From Ovoidimarina sp038744785 (GTDB lineage Bacteria > Pseudomonadota > Alphaproteobacteria > Rhodobacterales > Rhodobacteraceae), in assembly GCA_038744785.1 (NCBI GenBank), contig JBCDLX010000027.1, positions 1 to 64,000 on the forward strand: a stretch of 64,000 bases of DNA. The letters run 5' to 3'. Every line of letters begins with the position of its first letter. Within the stretch, counting starts at the first letter, position 1. The notes beneath the pieces were generated by a model, which did not search any database, was not told where the DNA came from, and was given only the letters and a program-made list of their open reading frames with translations. Shown here in pieces: positions 9,316 to 18,692 of this stretch. A program made the position numbers and the translations under genes.

Positions 9316-10488
9316 TTAAGCGGCGAGCTTCTTGCGTTCCTCAAGAGCGGTTTGGGGCGGCGCGGCAGAGGCGACACCCATTTCGGCAAGCGCCTCTGCG
9401 GCAGCGGTGCAGACCTGAGCCATCACCTCTGAGTCGAGTTGACCGATACAGCCAATCCGAAACGATTCGGCGACGGTCAGCTTGCCGGGATAGATGATAA
9501 AACCGCGCGCCTTCATCGCAGCATAGAACGCGGGAAATGAGAACTTTGGGTCGGCGGGGCAGAAAAACGTGACAATAATCGGCGAAAGCCAACGGTCGTT
9601 CAGCAGCGTTTCGAACCCAAGTGCGCGCATGCCCGCCACAACCGTGTCGCGGTTTCTGACGTAGCGGGCAAGACGGGCTGGCGCGCCGCCTTCGGACGTA
9701 TGAAGATCAAGCGCTGCAAGGAAAGCCGCAACGACGTGCGTGGGCGGCGTAAATCGCCACTGGCCCGAAGTTTCCATGACGTCCCACTGCGCGTGAAGAT
9801 CGAGCGACAGCGAATGGGCATTGCCCTTTGCAGCGGCAAGCTCGCTTTTTCGGGCGATCACGAAGCCAAAACCGGGCGCACCCTCGATACACTTATTCGC
9901 TGACGAGACAAAAGCCGCGCAGGGCAGCTTGGCTGGATCGAGCGGCAAGGCGCCAAAGCCCGACATGGAATCGACCAACAGCTTTCGCCCTTCGGCCTGC
10001 GTGGCTTTGGCGATCTCCTCAAGCGGGTTCAGGATCCCACTCGAGGTTTCACAATGGACCGCTACAACGTGGGTGATTTCCGGATCTGCGGCGAGAAGTT
10101 CGGCGATTTCAGCACCGCGGGGCGGCAGGTAATCGCCTTTGTCCAGCACCACATGTGCACGACCCAGACAGCGTAGGGTCTGTACGACGCGCTGTCCGTA
10201 TGAGCCGTTTGCAAGAACCAGAACGCGCCCGTCTCGCGGCACGAAGGTTCCGAGCATGGCTTCGACCGCAAACGTTCCAGAGCCCTGCATGGGGACGCAA
10301 TCAAAGTCTTTGTGGCTTCCGACCATTCCAAGAAGGTGGTCCCGCACCTGGCGCGTCATGGCGCGGAAATCGTCGTCCCAGCTTCCCCAATCCTTCAGCA
10401 TTGCTTCGCGCACCTCAGGGGCGGTCGTCAGGGGTCCGGGGGTCAAAAGATAAGCTTCAGGCGCGCGGGACAAATCAAAGATCTCCAT
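9316..10488 (-). CDS. phnW: 2-aminoethylphosphonate--pyruvate transaminase
   Basis: A PLP-dependent class V aminotransferase of 390 residues. It converts 2-aminoethylphosphonate and pyruvate to phosphonoacetaldehyde and alanine, the entry step of the pathway. Seen: N-terminal LLTPGPLTTAPEVREAM, the PLP-phosphate region MQGSGTFAVEAML, Asp173 in VDSMSGFGA and the Schiff-base Lys199 in SSANKCIEGAPGFGF. The start is taken as ATG 10488; a TTG at 10500 in the same frame is the alternative, and neither has a strong ribosome binding site. It is first gene of the phnWAY operon and divergent from a LysR regulator 78 bases away. Confidence 0.94.
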   Translation of the reverse strand: MEIFDLSRAPEAYLLTPGPLTTAPEVREAMLKDWGSWDDDFRAMTRQVRDHLLGMVGSHKDFDCVPMQGSGTFAVEAMLGTFVPRDGRVLVLANGSYGQRVVQTLRCLGRAHVVLDKGDYLPPRGAEIAELLAADPEITHVVAVHCETSSGILNPLEEIAKATQAEGRKLLVDSMSGFGALPLDPAKLPCAAFVSSANKCIEGAPGFGFVIARKSELAAAKGNAHSLSLDLHAQWDVMETSGQWRFTPPTHVVAAFLAALDLHTSEGGAPARLARYVRNRDTVVAGMRALGFETLLNDRWLSPIIVTFFCPADPKFSFPAFYAAMKARGFIIYPGKLTVAESFRIGCIGQLDSEVMAQVCTAAAEALAEMGVASAAPPQTALEERKKLAA

Positions 10489-10566
10489 TACCGAAGACAA
10501 AGTTGCACGGTTAACGGCAATATGAGAAATCTTTGTTAGGTATCAATCTATAGAAAAATATTATGT
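10489..10566. promoter_or_regulatory. Divergent phnW / LysR promoter region
   Basis: Seventy-eight bases between the divergent phnW and LysR genes, markedly AT-rich near the regulator (CTATAGAAAAATATTATG) compared with the flanking coding DNA. LysR-type proteins normally bind in such a shared region and autoregulate. I cannot assign exact -35/-10 or T-N11-A boxes with confidence. Confidence 0.45.
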
Positions 10567-11427
10567 ATGCGATATACCCAGCTCCGCGCCTTTCACCACG
10601 TCGCCCTAGAGGGCGGATTCTCGCGTGCCGCCGAAGCGTTGAACCAGACCCAGCCTTCCCTTTCGGACCAAGTGCGACGGCTGGAGCAGACGTATGATAC
10701 TCTGCTGTTCCACCGCGAGGGGCGGCAGGTCAGGTTGACCACGTCTGGAGAGGCTCTCTTACGCCTCACACGAAACTTTTTTGAAGCTGAGGATCGGATC
10801 GCCGAACACCTTGACCTGGAACGGGCGACGCTGGCGGGCACACTTCGGATCATCGCGGACTCAGCGACACATATTACAGGCCCAGTGGGTGCGTTCCGTG
10901 CACGTCACCCAGAGGTGTTTATCCGGATCACAACGGGAAACACAGAAATCGTTCTAAGCAGCCTTCGAAACTACGAGGCCGAGATCGGTGTCGTCGGCAA
11001 ACTCCCTGACGCGCCGGACATTGACACCACCATGCTCGGTCATTCGCCAATTGTCGCGATTGCATCCCCCGGACTGGTTCCAGCTGCCCCGGAGGCGCTT
11101 GATCTGGCTGATCTGCTGCGCTGGCCTCTCATCTTTCGCGAGAAGGGTTCGCGCACCCGCGCACTCCTGGAAGATGCCGCCACGAAGACAGGGCTGACCC
11201 TGACACCTGTGATGGAAGTCGAAGGGCGCGAGGCGATGCGCGAGATGGTCGCGGCAGGCGCCGGGCTCGGCTTTGTTTCGCGGGCCGAACTTGGTCCGGA
11301 TACCAGGTTGATCGCCTTGCCGCTGCGCGATCAAGTGTTGGCGATGCCAGAAATGATCGTCTCTCTCAAGGCACGCGCCGACGTTCCCGTGATCCGCGCC
11401 TTTCGGCGCTTTGCGCCCGTGACATAG
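10567..11427 (+). CDS. LysR-family transcriptional regulator of the phn locus
   Basis: A 286-residue LysR-type regulator. The N-terminal winged helix-turn-helix is clear: LRAFHHVALEGGFSRAAEAL, then NQTQPSLSDQVRRLEQ, and the wing region FHREGRQVRLTTSGEALL. The rest is the usual periplasmic-binding-protein-like effector domain (about residues 90-285). It is transcribed away from phnW with a short AT-rich spacer, the standard arrangement for a LysR activator of the divergent operon. I infer it senses 2-aminoethylphosphonate or a pathway intermediate. It could also control the hydrolase gene 68 bases downstream. Confidence 0.9.
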   Translation: MRYTQLRAFHHVALEGGFSRAAEALNQTQPSLSDQVRRLEQTYDTLLFHREGRQVRLTTSGEALLRLTRNFFEAEDRIAEHLDLERATLAGTLRIIADSATHITGPVGAFRARHPEVFIRITTGNTEIVLSSLRNYEAEIGVVGKLPDAPDIDTTMLGHSPIVAIASPGLVPAAPEALDLADLLRWPLIFREKGSRTRALLEDAATKTGLTLTPVMEVEGREAMREMVAAGAGLGFVSRAELGPDTRLIALPLRDQVLAMPEMIVSLKARADVPVIRAFRRFAPVT

Positions 11428-11495
11428 CTGCTTTGGGGTTTACACCACTGCGTCGGCGAACAACATGTCGTCCGATCGGCGATAAGAGACTTTGA

Positions 11496-13004
11496 ATGGC
11501 AGACCGACGCAACATCCTCTTCGTGATCTTTGACCAGTTCCGCGCCGACCTTTTGTCCGGCCCTCTGGAGGAGGCCGCCAATCTGCCAAACCTGCAAGCG
11601 TTTCGTTCGCAGGCGACTACGTTTCTGAACCATTTCTCGGTGACCGCACCCTGCGGGCCTGCGCGCGCATCCCTGTTTACCGGCCAGTATGCCATGAACC
11701 ATCGTTCGGTGCGAAATGGCACGCCCCTCCGCCACGATATCCCAAACCTCGCCACCGAGCTACGACACGCAGGCTACGACCCGCTCTTGTTTGGCTACAC
11801 AGACGCCGCGCAGGACCCACGCGTCCTGCCACCAGATGATCCACGTCTAAAGAGCTACGAGGAAACGCTTCCAGGGTTCACGGAAGCCGTTCGAATGCGC
11901 CTGGAAAGCGACGTGACGGCCTGGACCGACGATCTGCGAAGAAAAGGGTATGCCGTCCCGCCGCTTGATCGTCTTTATGTTCCGTCGGGTTCCAAAATCG
12001 ATGATCCCGCCTTCTACAGCGCGGAAGACAGCGATACCGCCTTTCTGACCAACGCAACAATTGACCGTCTGGCTGGCGAGCCGGCGGGTTGGTGCGCCAC
12101 CGCATGCTTCATACGTCCGCATCCGCCATTTGTGGCTCCTGCGCCGTATCATTCTATGTTCGCGGCTTCTGCGATGCCGACCGCGGCGTCAACCTCAGAT
12201 CCGCGCGGAGATGGTGCATGGCACCCGTTCCTGGCGCCAACACAGGCGCGTTCACCAATCCAAAGCGTTGTCGACGGGTTTCCCGATCTTCCCGCGACGC
12301 CCGAAATGGTTGCCCGAATACGGGCGCTCTATTGCGGCCTGGCGGCGGAGGTTGATCACCATTTCGGTCGATTGATGCGTTGGCTGGAAGGCAGCGGACA
12401 GGCCGATGAAACGCTGGTCATCGTGACTGCGGATCATGGCGAAATGCTGGGCGACTATGGTCTTTGGGGCAAAGGCAGTTTCCATGATGCAGCATTTCAC
12501 ATCCCGCTTCTGATCCGGGATCCTGCGCGCGCCCAAAGCCACGGGCGTGAAATCCATGCAATGACAGAGTCGGTCGATGTGCTTCCGACTATTCTGGATC
12601 TATCGGGCGCCCCAGTGCCCGCATCGGCGAACGGACAGAGCTTGAGTGCGCTGTTGGATGGTGCAGCGCCGACGAAGCTCCAGACATTTTCGGAATTGGA
12701 CTTCGGCAATCCTCTTTCACCGACCCGGCAGCAGTCTGCGCTTGGACTAGCGTCGCGCAGCGCCAACCTGGCTGTCTTGCGAACCGCCCGATTCCGGCTC
12801 GTACACTTCGCAGCCGACCTTCCCCCGATCCTTTTCGACATGGAAGGCGAGGGTGAATGCCGCGACATCTCGCACGCACCCTGGGCGGCGAAAACCATGC
12901 GCGAACTCACGGATGCAATGTTGCGACACAGAATGCTGCACATGGAAAGCACTTTCGCCCAGACGCTGATCGCCGATGGAGCGGTCAGAACTGGTGCGTG
13001 CTGA
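11496..13004 (+). CDS. Phosphonate monoester hydrolase / phosphodiesterase, formylglycine type
   Basis: A 502-residue sulfatase/alkaline-phosphatase-superfamily hydrolase. Cys53 lies in APCGPARASLFTG, the CxPxR signature whose Cys is converted to formylglycine. The metal residues Asp13 (FDQFRAD) and the TADHGEMLGDYG segment are present. The stretch around CGPARASL..TG.Y.MNHR.V.N and the following GYDP...GYT..., ..DPR...P.DPR closely resemble the phosphonate monoester hydrolases of Rhizobium and Burkholderia rather than arylsulfatases. Such enzymes hydrolyse phosphonate monoesters and phosphodiesters. No signal peptide is seen. Its position after the phn LysR gene suggests it releases phosphonates from esters to feed PhnWAY. 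It needs a formylglycine-generating system encoded elsewhere. Confidence 0.83.
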   Translation: MADRRNILFVIFDQFRADLLSGPLEEAANLPNLQAFRSQATTFLNHFSVTAPCGPARASLFTGQYAMNHRSVRNGTPLRHDIPNLATELRHAGYDPLLFGYTDAAQDPRVLPPDDPRLKSYEETLPGFTEAVRMRLESDVTAWTDDLRRKGYAVPPLDRLYVPSGSKIDDPAFYSAEDSDTAFLTNATIDRLAGEPAGWCATACFIRPHPPFVAPAPYHSMFAASAMPTAASTSDPRGDGAWHPFLAPTQARSPIQSVVDGFPDLPATPEMVARIRALYCGLAAEVDHHFGRLMRWLEGSGQADETLVIVTADHGEMLGDYGLWGKGSFHDAAFHIPLLIRDPARAQSHGREIHAMTESVDVLPTILDLSGAPVPASANGQSLSALLDGAAPTKLQTFSELDFGNPLSPTRQQSALGLASRSANLAVLRTARFRLVHFAADLPPILFDMEGEGECRDISHAPWAAKTMRELTDAMLRHRMLHMESTFAQTLIADGAVRTGAC

Positions 13005-13013
13005 GGCACCAAC

Positions 13014-13027
13014 CGCGTATATACGCG
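13014..13027. promoter_or_regulatory. Perfect 14-bp palindrome
   Basis: CGCGTATATACGCG, a perfect palindrome 10 bases past the hydrolase stop, at the start of a 294-base gap (13005-13298) before the importer operon. It is followed by AT-rich sequence (AATTAACTTGATTTA). It could be an operator for the downstream transporter operon or a transcription-end hairpin; no T-run follows. The rest of the gap has no convincing gene. Confidence 0.5.
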
Positions 13028-13298
13028 AATTAACTTGATTTATCGCGCGGAATGACTTCGCATCGGCAAGGGGGTACGCACCACCTGCCTACCGTCATGC
13101 CGCTGTTACGTTTTATCGGCACGACGTCGGGGGTCCGGCCTTGGGGTGCCGGGCGGCAACGAAGATAAGGGGGACGACGACCGACCAGATGCGGCGCGAA
13201 TGGAAAGACCAACCGTTGCGACGGACACAACCGCGCAACGAAGGACTCTTTCGCAGGCATCCCCCGCTAACAAGAACACACGACAACAGGGAAACACC

Positions 13299-15338
13299 AT
13301 GAAGCGAATACTTCTTTCAGGGACCGCCTTGATCGGTTTCACCGGAATGGCGGCGGCCAGCTGCCCCGGCATCACAGTGGCGGATATGGGCGGGGTCGCC
13401 CCCGGCGCCTATCCTCAGCAATACGACCTTGCTGAGTTCGAGGCAGCCGCGGGCTGCGAGATGTCATTCTCGGAGAACCCCGAGATCGCCGAACTGAACG
13501 GCGAGATCCAGGGCAACTCAGAGTTGCCGCCGTTGGCTGAACGCCTTCCGGAAGAACCATTGATCGTCGTGCCCTACGCAAGTGTCGGCAGCTACGGCGG
13601 AACCCTGAACGCGCTTTCGAACGCAACCGAGGCAGGCACATCGGACTTTCTGTCGACGCGCCATGTGAACCTTGTTCGCTACGCCGACGATCTGAATACG
13701 ATCGTCCCAAACATTGCCAAGTCCTGGGAATGGAACGAGGATTTCACCAAGCTGACATTCACCCTTCGAAAGGGTCACAAATGGTCGGACGGTGCGCCAT
13801 TCACGTCAGCCGACGTGAAATTCTGGTATGACAATCTGGCGCTCGACTCGAAGGTGATCGAGAAACCTAAGGACTATGTCCTGGTCGCAGGTGAACGGAT
13901 GACGGTCGACACGCCTGACGAGGTCACCGTCGTCTTCAACTTGCCTGCACCAAAACCCGGACTTCTGGCACACTTTGCAACACACTTCGCACAAGCATTC
14001 CAGCCGAAGCATTTCCTTGGTCAGTACCATCCGGATATCAACCCAGACGCAGACGCGCTGGCGGCGGAATGCGGCTTCGAGAATGGGCTTGCAGCAATCA
14101 GTGCATACTTCGGCAATTCGGACTGGACTGATACACCGTCGCCGATGCTGAACAGCCCGGACAAGGTGGAGTGCCTGGCGAAAGCAACCCATCCGACACT
14201 AGAAAGCCACATCTACGTTAGCGATACGACCGAAGGCCGGAAGCTGGTTGCGAATCCTTACTTCCACATGGTCGACACCACTGGCCAGCAACTGCCTTAC
14301 ATCAGCCGCCAAGACGAGCTCTACGCCAATGACAATGAGGTGCGCATCCTCAAGCTCGTGAACGGCGAGGCCGACTATAAATCGCAGTCGCTGACACTTG
14401 CCGCAGCCCCCCTTCTCCTTGAGCAGGCGGAAACGGGCGGTTACTCGGTTCAGCTGAAACCCACGATAGCCATGCCGGTCTTTTCGTTCAACGTGACGTC
14501 CGAGGACCCCGCCAAGCGGGAGGTCTTCGGCGATCTCCGATTCCGTCAAGCAATGTCGGTTGCTATCGACCGCGACCAGTTGAATGAGGTGTCGTTCTTC
14601 GGTCAGGGCGAACCCAAACAATACATTGGGTTCTCGCCGACACCTGCTTTTGTCGATCCGGAACTGACCAAGCACATGGCACAGTACGACCCGGACATGG
14701 CCAAGGGCCTTCTGGACGAAATTGGGATGGCTGATACCGATGGCGACGGTTTCCGGGAATTGCCAAGCGGAGACAAGATCGTTCTCAACATGCAGTTCGC
14801 CACGCAAGGTATCGGTGGTGAAGTCGTGGAACTGGTTGGACAATTCTGGTCGGATGTTGGTATCCAGACCGCCGTTAAGGAAGTGACGCCCGACGAATAC
14901 CGTTCGGCCCAGTCTTCGAACCAGCTTGACGTGGGCATGTGGGAGAAGGGCCAGCCTGTTGCGATCGTTCTTGGTAACAACGAACTTTTCGTACCGCCGT
15001 TCGAGAACTACTTTGGCCACCGCACTGGGATGCTCTGGGCGGAATGGGTCGATTCGAGCGGGGCATCGGGCGTTGAACCTCCGCAGTGGGTCAAGGACAT
15101 GATTGCTGACGTCAACGCGTTCCAAAGCGCGGCACCGGGATCGGACGAACAAGCCGAAATCGGTGGCCGGATGGCAAAGGCCATGGCCGAGAACCTGCCC
15201 TTCATCGGAACGGTTCAGGCTCCGAACCTGATCTACCACCGCAATGCCCTGAAAAACGTGGCCGAGTTCCAGACTCAGTCCTACGAGTACTATCGCACGT
15301 ACCCGTACCTCGCGGCACAGTGGTGGCTCGACGAGTGA
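13299..15338 (+). CDS. Opp-type ABC transporter solute-binding protein (family 5), large
   Basis: Periplasmic binding protein of an oligopeptide-type importer, 679 residues, considerably larger than ordinary DppA/OppA (about 540). A Sec signal is visible: MKRILLSGTALIGFTG followed by a cut near AAAS-C. Family 5 hallmarks: LRKGHKWSDGAPFTSADVKF, FRQAMSVAIDRDQLN, and C-terminal AENLPFIGTV. I start at ATG 13299 (AGGGA upstream); the longer frame from 13146 lacks a signal peptide at its start. Large family 5 proteins of this kind in alphaproteobacteria, for example AgpA for galactosides, bind oligosaccharides, so the substrate need not be a peptide. It is first of a five-gene transporter operon. 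Confidence 0.88.
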   Translation: MKRILLSGTALIGFTGMAAASCPGITVADMGGVAPGAYPQQYDLAEFEAAAGCEMSFSENPEIAELNGEIQGNSELPPLAERLPEEPLIVVPYASVGSYGGTLNALSNATEAGTSDFLSTRHVNLVRYADDLNTIVPNIAKSWEWNEDFTKLTFTLRKGHKWSDGAPFTSADVKFWYDNLALDSKVIEKPKDYVLVAGERMTVDTPDEVTVVFNLPAPKPGLLAHFATHFAQAFQPKHFLGQYHPDINPDADALAAECGFENGLAAISAYFGNSDWTDTPSPMLNSPDKVECLAKATHPTLESHIYVSDTTEGRKLVANPYFHMVDTTGQQLPYISRQDELYANDNEVRILKLVNGEADYKSQSLTLAAAPLLLEQAETGGYSVQLKPTIAMPVFSFNVTSEDPAKREVFGDLRFRQAMSVAIDRDQLNEVSFFGQGEPKQYIGFSPTPAFVDPELTKHMAQYDPDMAKGLLDEIGMADTDGDGFRELPSGDKIVLNMQFATQGIGGEVVELVGQFWSDVGIQTAVKEVTPDEYRSAQSSNQLDVGMWEKGQPVAIVLGNNELFVPPFENYFGHRTGMLWAEWVDSSGASGVEPPQWVKDMIADVNAFQSAAPGSDEQAEIGGRMAKAMAENLPFIGTVQAPNLIYHRNALKNVAEFQTQSYEYYRTYPYLAAQWWLDE

Positions 15339-15457
15339 TCGGAATCCGGGCAACCGGGTAACAATTCCGTTCCGGGCGGCCTGTCCGCCCGGACTACACT
15401 CTTGACGGACCACCCAAGCGCACCGTCCACTTCCCTTGGACGATTGGGGCAGTCGAC

Positions 15458-16468
15458 ATGATCCAGTTCTTGCAATTCACCCTATTCCGGGCCGGGATGG
15501 CCGTGTTCACACTCTTGCTCGTGTCTTTGATCGTGTTTTCATTGATGGAGCTGGTGCCCGGAACCTGCGCAGAACGCTATCTGGCCTTCAAGAACACTCA
15601 AGGATCCGGGATCACGGTTGCAGACATCGAGGCGGAAGAGCGCCGTCTTGGCTTGGATCGGCCATTTCTGATCCGATGGGGATCCTGGGTCGGAAACGTG
15701 GTCTTTCGGGGCGATTTTGGCGACAGCTGCATTCTGCGTCTCGATATCAATCAGCTTCTTGGCGACAAGTTCCTAATCTCATTGGGAATATGCCTCACAG
15801 CCTTGGTCCTAGCCTATCTCATCGCGATCCCGGTCGGTATCATATCGGCCTCATCGCAATCCCCCGTCTTGAACAACTCGCTGCGCTTCGTGTCTTACTT
15901 GGGCCTTGCAATGCCGAATTTTCTTTTGGCTTTGATGATCATGCTGGCCTCTACGGTTTTGTTCGGCGATTCCCTGACAGGCCTGTTTTCCAACGAGTAC
16001 CGCGACGCGGAATGGTCGTGGGACCGCGTGAAGGATTTTCTGAGCCGCGCGTGGTTGCCGGTGTTCATCCTGGGCTGGTCGGCGACGGCGTTTGCCTTGC
16101 AGACCGTGCGGGCGCTGATGCTGGACGAGCAAGCCAAGCTTTACGTCACAGCAGCCCGCGCCCGAGGCCTGTCCGGCCGCAAGCTTCTGTGGCGCTATCC
16201 GGCCCGGCACGCTCTGGGACCGATTGTGAACTCGCTGGGGTTCGACCTAAACCGGATATTCAACGAACTTCCGATTGTCGCGTTAATCCTGACGTTGACC
16301 GAAGCGGGTGCGCTACTTCTCGAGGCGCTGGCGCGATCAAACGATCAGCAGCTCGCCGGCGCGATCATCTTCCTTTTGACGGCCTCTATCGTCACGCTGA
16401 ACTTCGTGACCGATGTCGGGCTTGCCATTATCGACCCGCGCGTCCGCCGGTCCGTGATCGGAGGCTGA
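15458..16468 (+). CDS. Opp-type ABC transporter permease (DppB/OppB-like)
   Basis: Inner-membrane permease of 336 residues with the N-terminal segment typical of OppB proteins (FRAGMAVFTLLLVSLIVFSL, then a periplasmic part). Several hydrophobic helices follow, and the EAA-type loop is seen near AARARGLSGRKLLWRYPARH. The C-terminus holds VTLNFVTDVGLAIIDPRVR, also typical. It follows the binding-protein gene by 119 bases and precedes the second permease by 3 bases. It forms half of the membrane pore. Confidence 0.9.
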   Translation: MIQFLQFTLFRAGMAVFTLLLVSLIVFSLMELVPGTCAERYLAFKNTQGSGITVADIEAEERRLGLDRPFLIRWGSWVGNVVFRGDFGDSCILRLDINQLLGDKFLISLGICLTALVLAYLIAIPVGIISASSQSPVLNNSLRFVSYLGLAMPNFLLALMIMLASTVLFGDSLTGLFSNEYRDAEWSWDRVKDFLSRAWLPVFILGWSATAFALQTVRALMLDEQAKLYVTAARARGLSGRKLLWRYPARHALGPIVNSLGFDLNRIFNELPIVALILTLTEAGALLLEALARSNDQQLAGAIIFLLTASIVTLNFVTDVGLAIIDPRVRRSVIGG

Positions 16469-16471
16469 GCC

Positions 16472-17632
16472 GTGACTGCTGAACCCGACACGCTGACACC
16501 CGCGCTCACCGAAACGGACGCCGAACAAAGGCGTAAGGAGGCGTATTTTACCGCCTCGCAAGGTCAGCTTATCTGGGCGCGCTTCAAGAAAAACCGCTCG
16601 GCCATGGTCGCGGCAGTTGTTCTAGCGGTGATGGTGCTGATGGGGCTTTTTGCGCCGTTTCTGTCGCCCTATGACCCCACGGTCGCGGGCCGGAACGTCG
16701 ATTATACCAATGGCGCCCCGCAAATCCCGAAGTTCTGCGATCACAACGGTTGCTCGCTTAGACCCTTTATCTACGGTGTGAAGCGGGAACGGTCTCTGGC
16801 GACGAACTTCCGTTGGGAAACCACGATCGACACCGATGATCGACGGTACGTCCAATGGTTCGTGCGCGGCGACGAGTATCGGATGTTCGGTATATCGGGC
16901 AACCTGCACCTTTTTGGCGTGGACGAGGGTAAGATCCACTTGTTCGGCACGGATGATGCCGGGAAGGACATTTTCAGCCGCACGCTGCACGCCGTCTATA
17001 CTTCGCTGGCCGTTGGGACGTTGGGGGTGCTGATCAGCTTCGTTTTGGCACTGATCATAGGAGGGGTGGCCGGCTATTTCGGCGGCGTCATTGACGGCGT
17101 GATCCAGATGGTGACCGACGCGGTCAGGACCGTGCCCGCGATCCCACTGTTCATGGCGATTGCAGCGTTCCTGCCGGCAGAAATGAGTTCGGAATCCAGG
17201 TTTTTCTTCATCTCGATTATCCTTGGACTGATCGGGTGGCCGACACTTGCCCGGCGCGTCAGGACCCATCTTTTGACCGAGCGCAATCAGGACTACGTCT
17301 TGGCGGCCAAGCTCTGTGGGGCGTCTCCCGGGCATATCATACGAAAGCATCTGCTGCCGTCTTTCACCAGCTACATCATTGTCGATCTGGTGATCTCGTT
17401 TCCCTACATGGTTCTCAGCGAAACCGCACTCTCTTTCATCGGTCTTGGGCTGAAGGATCCGGTGAATTCACTGGGCGTAATGCTGCAAAACGTGACCTCG
17501 GCGGACGTGCTATTGAACTACCAGTGGTACTTTATCCCGGTGATCTTCTTCATCGTGCTCGTGATGGCGTTTGTCTTCGTGGGGGATGGCCTGCGCGACG
17601 CCGCCGATCCCTATGGAGACACCCACAAATGA
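16472..17632 (+). CDS. Opp-type ABC transporter permease (OppC-like) with periplasmic insertion
   Basis: Second membrane subunit, 386 residues, about 90 longer than typical OppC. The additional length is a hydrophilic insertion after the first helix (about residues 75-165) containing FIYGVKRERSL, RGDEYRMFGI and HLFG before the family motif LFGTDDAGKDIFSR. The EAA loop is at AAKLCGASPGHIIRKHLLP. The start is GTG at 16472, with GGAGG about 8 bases upstream. The same kind of insertion is present in the paralogue at 61050-62222. It overlaps no neighbour and is followed after 58 bases by the first ATPase gene. Confidence 0.9.
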   Translation: MTAEPDTLTPALTETDAEQRRKEAYFTASQGQLIWARFKKNRSAMVAAVVLAVMVLMGLFAPFLSPYDPTVAGRNVDYTNGAPQIPKFCDHNGCSLRPFIYGVKRERSLATNFRWETTIDTDDRRYVQWFVRGDEYRMFGISGNLHLFGVDEGKIHLFGTDDAGKDIFSRTLHAVYTSLAVGTLGVLISFVLALIIGGVAGYFGGVIDGVIQMVTDAVRTVPAIPLFMAIAAFLPAEMSSESRFFFISIILGLIGWPTLARRVRTHLLTERNQDYVLAAKLCGASPGHIIRKHLLPSFTSYIIVDLVISFPYMVLSETALSFIGLGLKDPVNSLGVMLQNVTSADVLLNYQWYFIPVIFFIVLVMAFVFVGDGLRDAADPYGDTHK

Positions 17633-17690
17633 CGGCGACCAAATTAGGATCCTCCGGCGAACGCCGCCCTCAGTTGCATTGGGTGGCGAT

Positions 17691-18692
17691 ATGACACCGC
17701 TGATCGACGTTGAAAACCTGACGATCCAGTTCAAGACCGACGAAGGTCTTATCACCGTGGTCGAGAATGTGTCGTTCAGCCTTATGCAAGGCGAGGTTCT
17801 GGGCCTTGTCGGCGAAAGTGGGTCAGGGAAATCCGTCACCGCCAAGTCGCTTATGCACCTAAACGCGCGCAACACCGTCTATGGCCAACAGTCCAAGATC
17901 GTCCTGCACGGTCCGGATGGTCCCGTCGATGTGCTATCGCTTCGAACACCGCGCCAGCTTAGCCTGGTGCGGGGGCGTGCGATTTCGATGATCTTTCAAG
18001 AGCCGATGGCAAGTTTCGCCCCCGCGATCACGATCGGCAAGCAGATGGTCGAACAACTTCTGCTGCACACGGATATGTCCAAGGCCAAGGCAAAAGCGCA
18101 TTCGATCGAAATGCTTGACCGGGTGGGTATCAAGGAACCCGCGACGCGGTTCGATCAGTATGCTTTTGAGCTGTCCGGGGGGATGCGCCAGCGCGCGATG
18201 ATCGCAATGGCCCTGTCGACAAATCCTGCGCTTTTGATCGCGGATGAGCCGACGACCGCGCTGGACGTTACAATTCAGGCGCAGGTCATCGAACTTATGA
18301 AGGATCTCGTGCGTGAATTTGGGATGGGCATCCTGTTTATCACGCACGACCTAGGCGTGATTGCACAAACCGCTGACCGCGTAAACGTCATGTACCTAGG
18401 ACGTGTCCTTGAGTCCGGGCCGGTCAGGGATGTGATCCGTGCGCCTGCGCATGCTTATACGCGCGGCCTGATCAATGCGCTGCCGAAACTCGATGATCTG
18501 GACGCCCCTCTTGTCCCGATACCTGGCGACATCCCGTCGCCGCTTGAGCGTCCATCGGGATGCGTCTTTCACACCCGCAACCCTGAGCTGAGGCCGGGAT
18601 CACGATACGAGCGTGAAGTGCCGCCAATGACCGAAGTGTCCCCCGGCCACTTTGCCGCCCTGTTCCCCGAAGATGCGGGACGAACCACATGA
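17691..18692 (+). CDS. Opp-type ABC transporter ATP-binding protein (DppD-like)
   Basis: Cytoplasmic ATPase, 333 residues. Seen: Walker A GESGSGKSVT, Q-loop in MIFQEPMASFAP, signature ELSGGMRQRAMIAMAL, Walker B LLIADEPTTALD, H-loop ITHDLG, and the C-terminal oligopeptide-transporter extension with GCVFHTRNP. That extension has lost most of the Cys residues that bind an iron-sulfur cluster in some relatives. I start at ATG 17691 (MTPLIDVENL), preceded by GGTGG. An ATG at 17613 in the same frame would overlap the permease and lacks a binding site. It overlaps the next gene as ATGA. Confidence 0.9.
   Translation: MTPLIDVENLTIQFKTDEGLITVVENVSFSLMQGEVLGLVGESGSGKSVTAKSLMHLNARNTVYGQQSKIVLHGPDGPVDVLSLRTPRQLSLVRGRAISMIFQEPMASFAPAITIGKQMVEQLLLHTDMSKAKAKAHSIEMLDRVGIKEPATRFDQYAFELSGGMRQRAMIAMALSTNPALLIADEPTTALDVTIQAQVIELMKDLVREFGMGILFITHDLGVIAQTADRVNVMYLGRVLESGPVRDVIRAPAHAYTRGLINALPKLDDLDAPLVPIPGDIPSPLERPSGCVFHTRNPELRPGSRYEREVPPMTEVSPGHFAALFPEDAGRTT

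Noticed and set aside
14199..15413. 404-codon minus-strand open frame opposite the family 5 binding protein gene
   Set aside because: Antisense to a well-supported gene, no motif, no ribosome binding site logic; a shadow frame.
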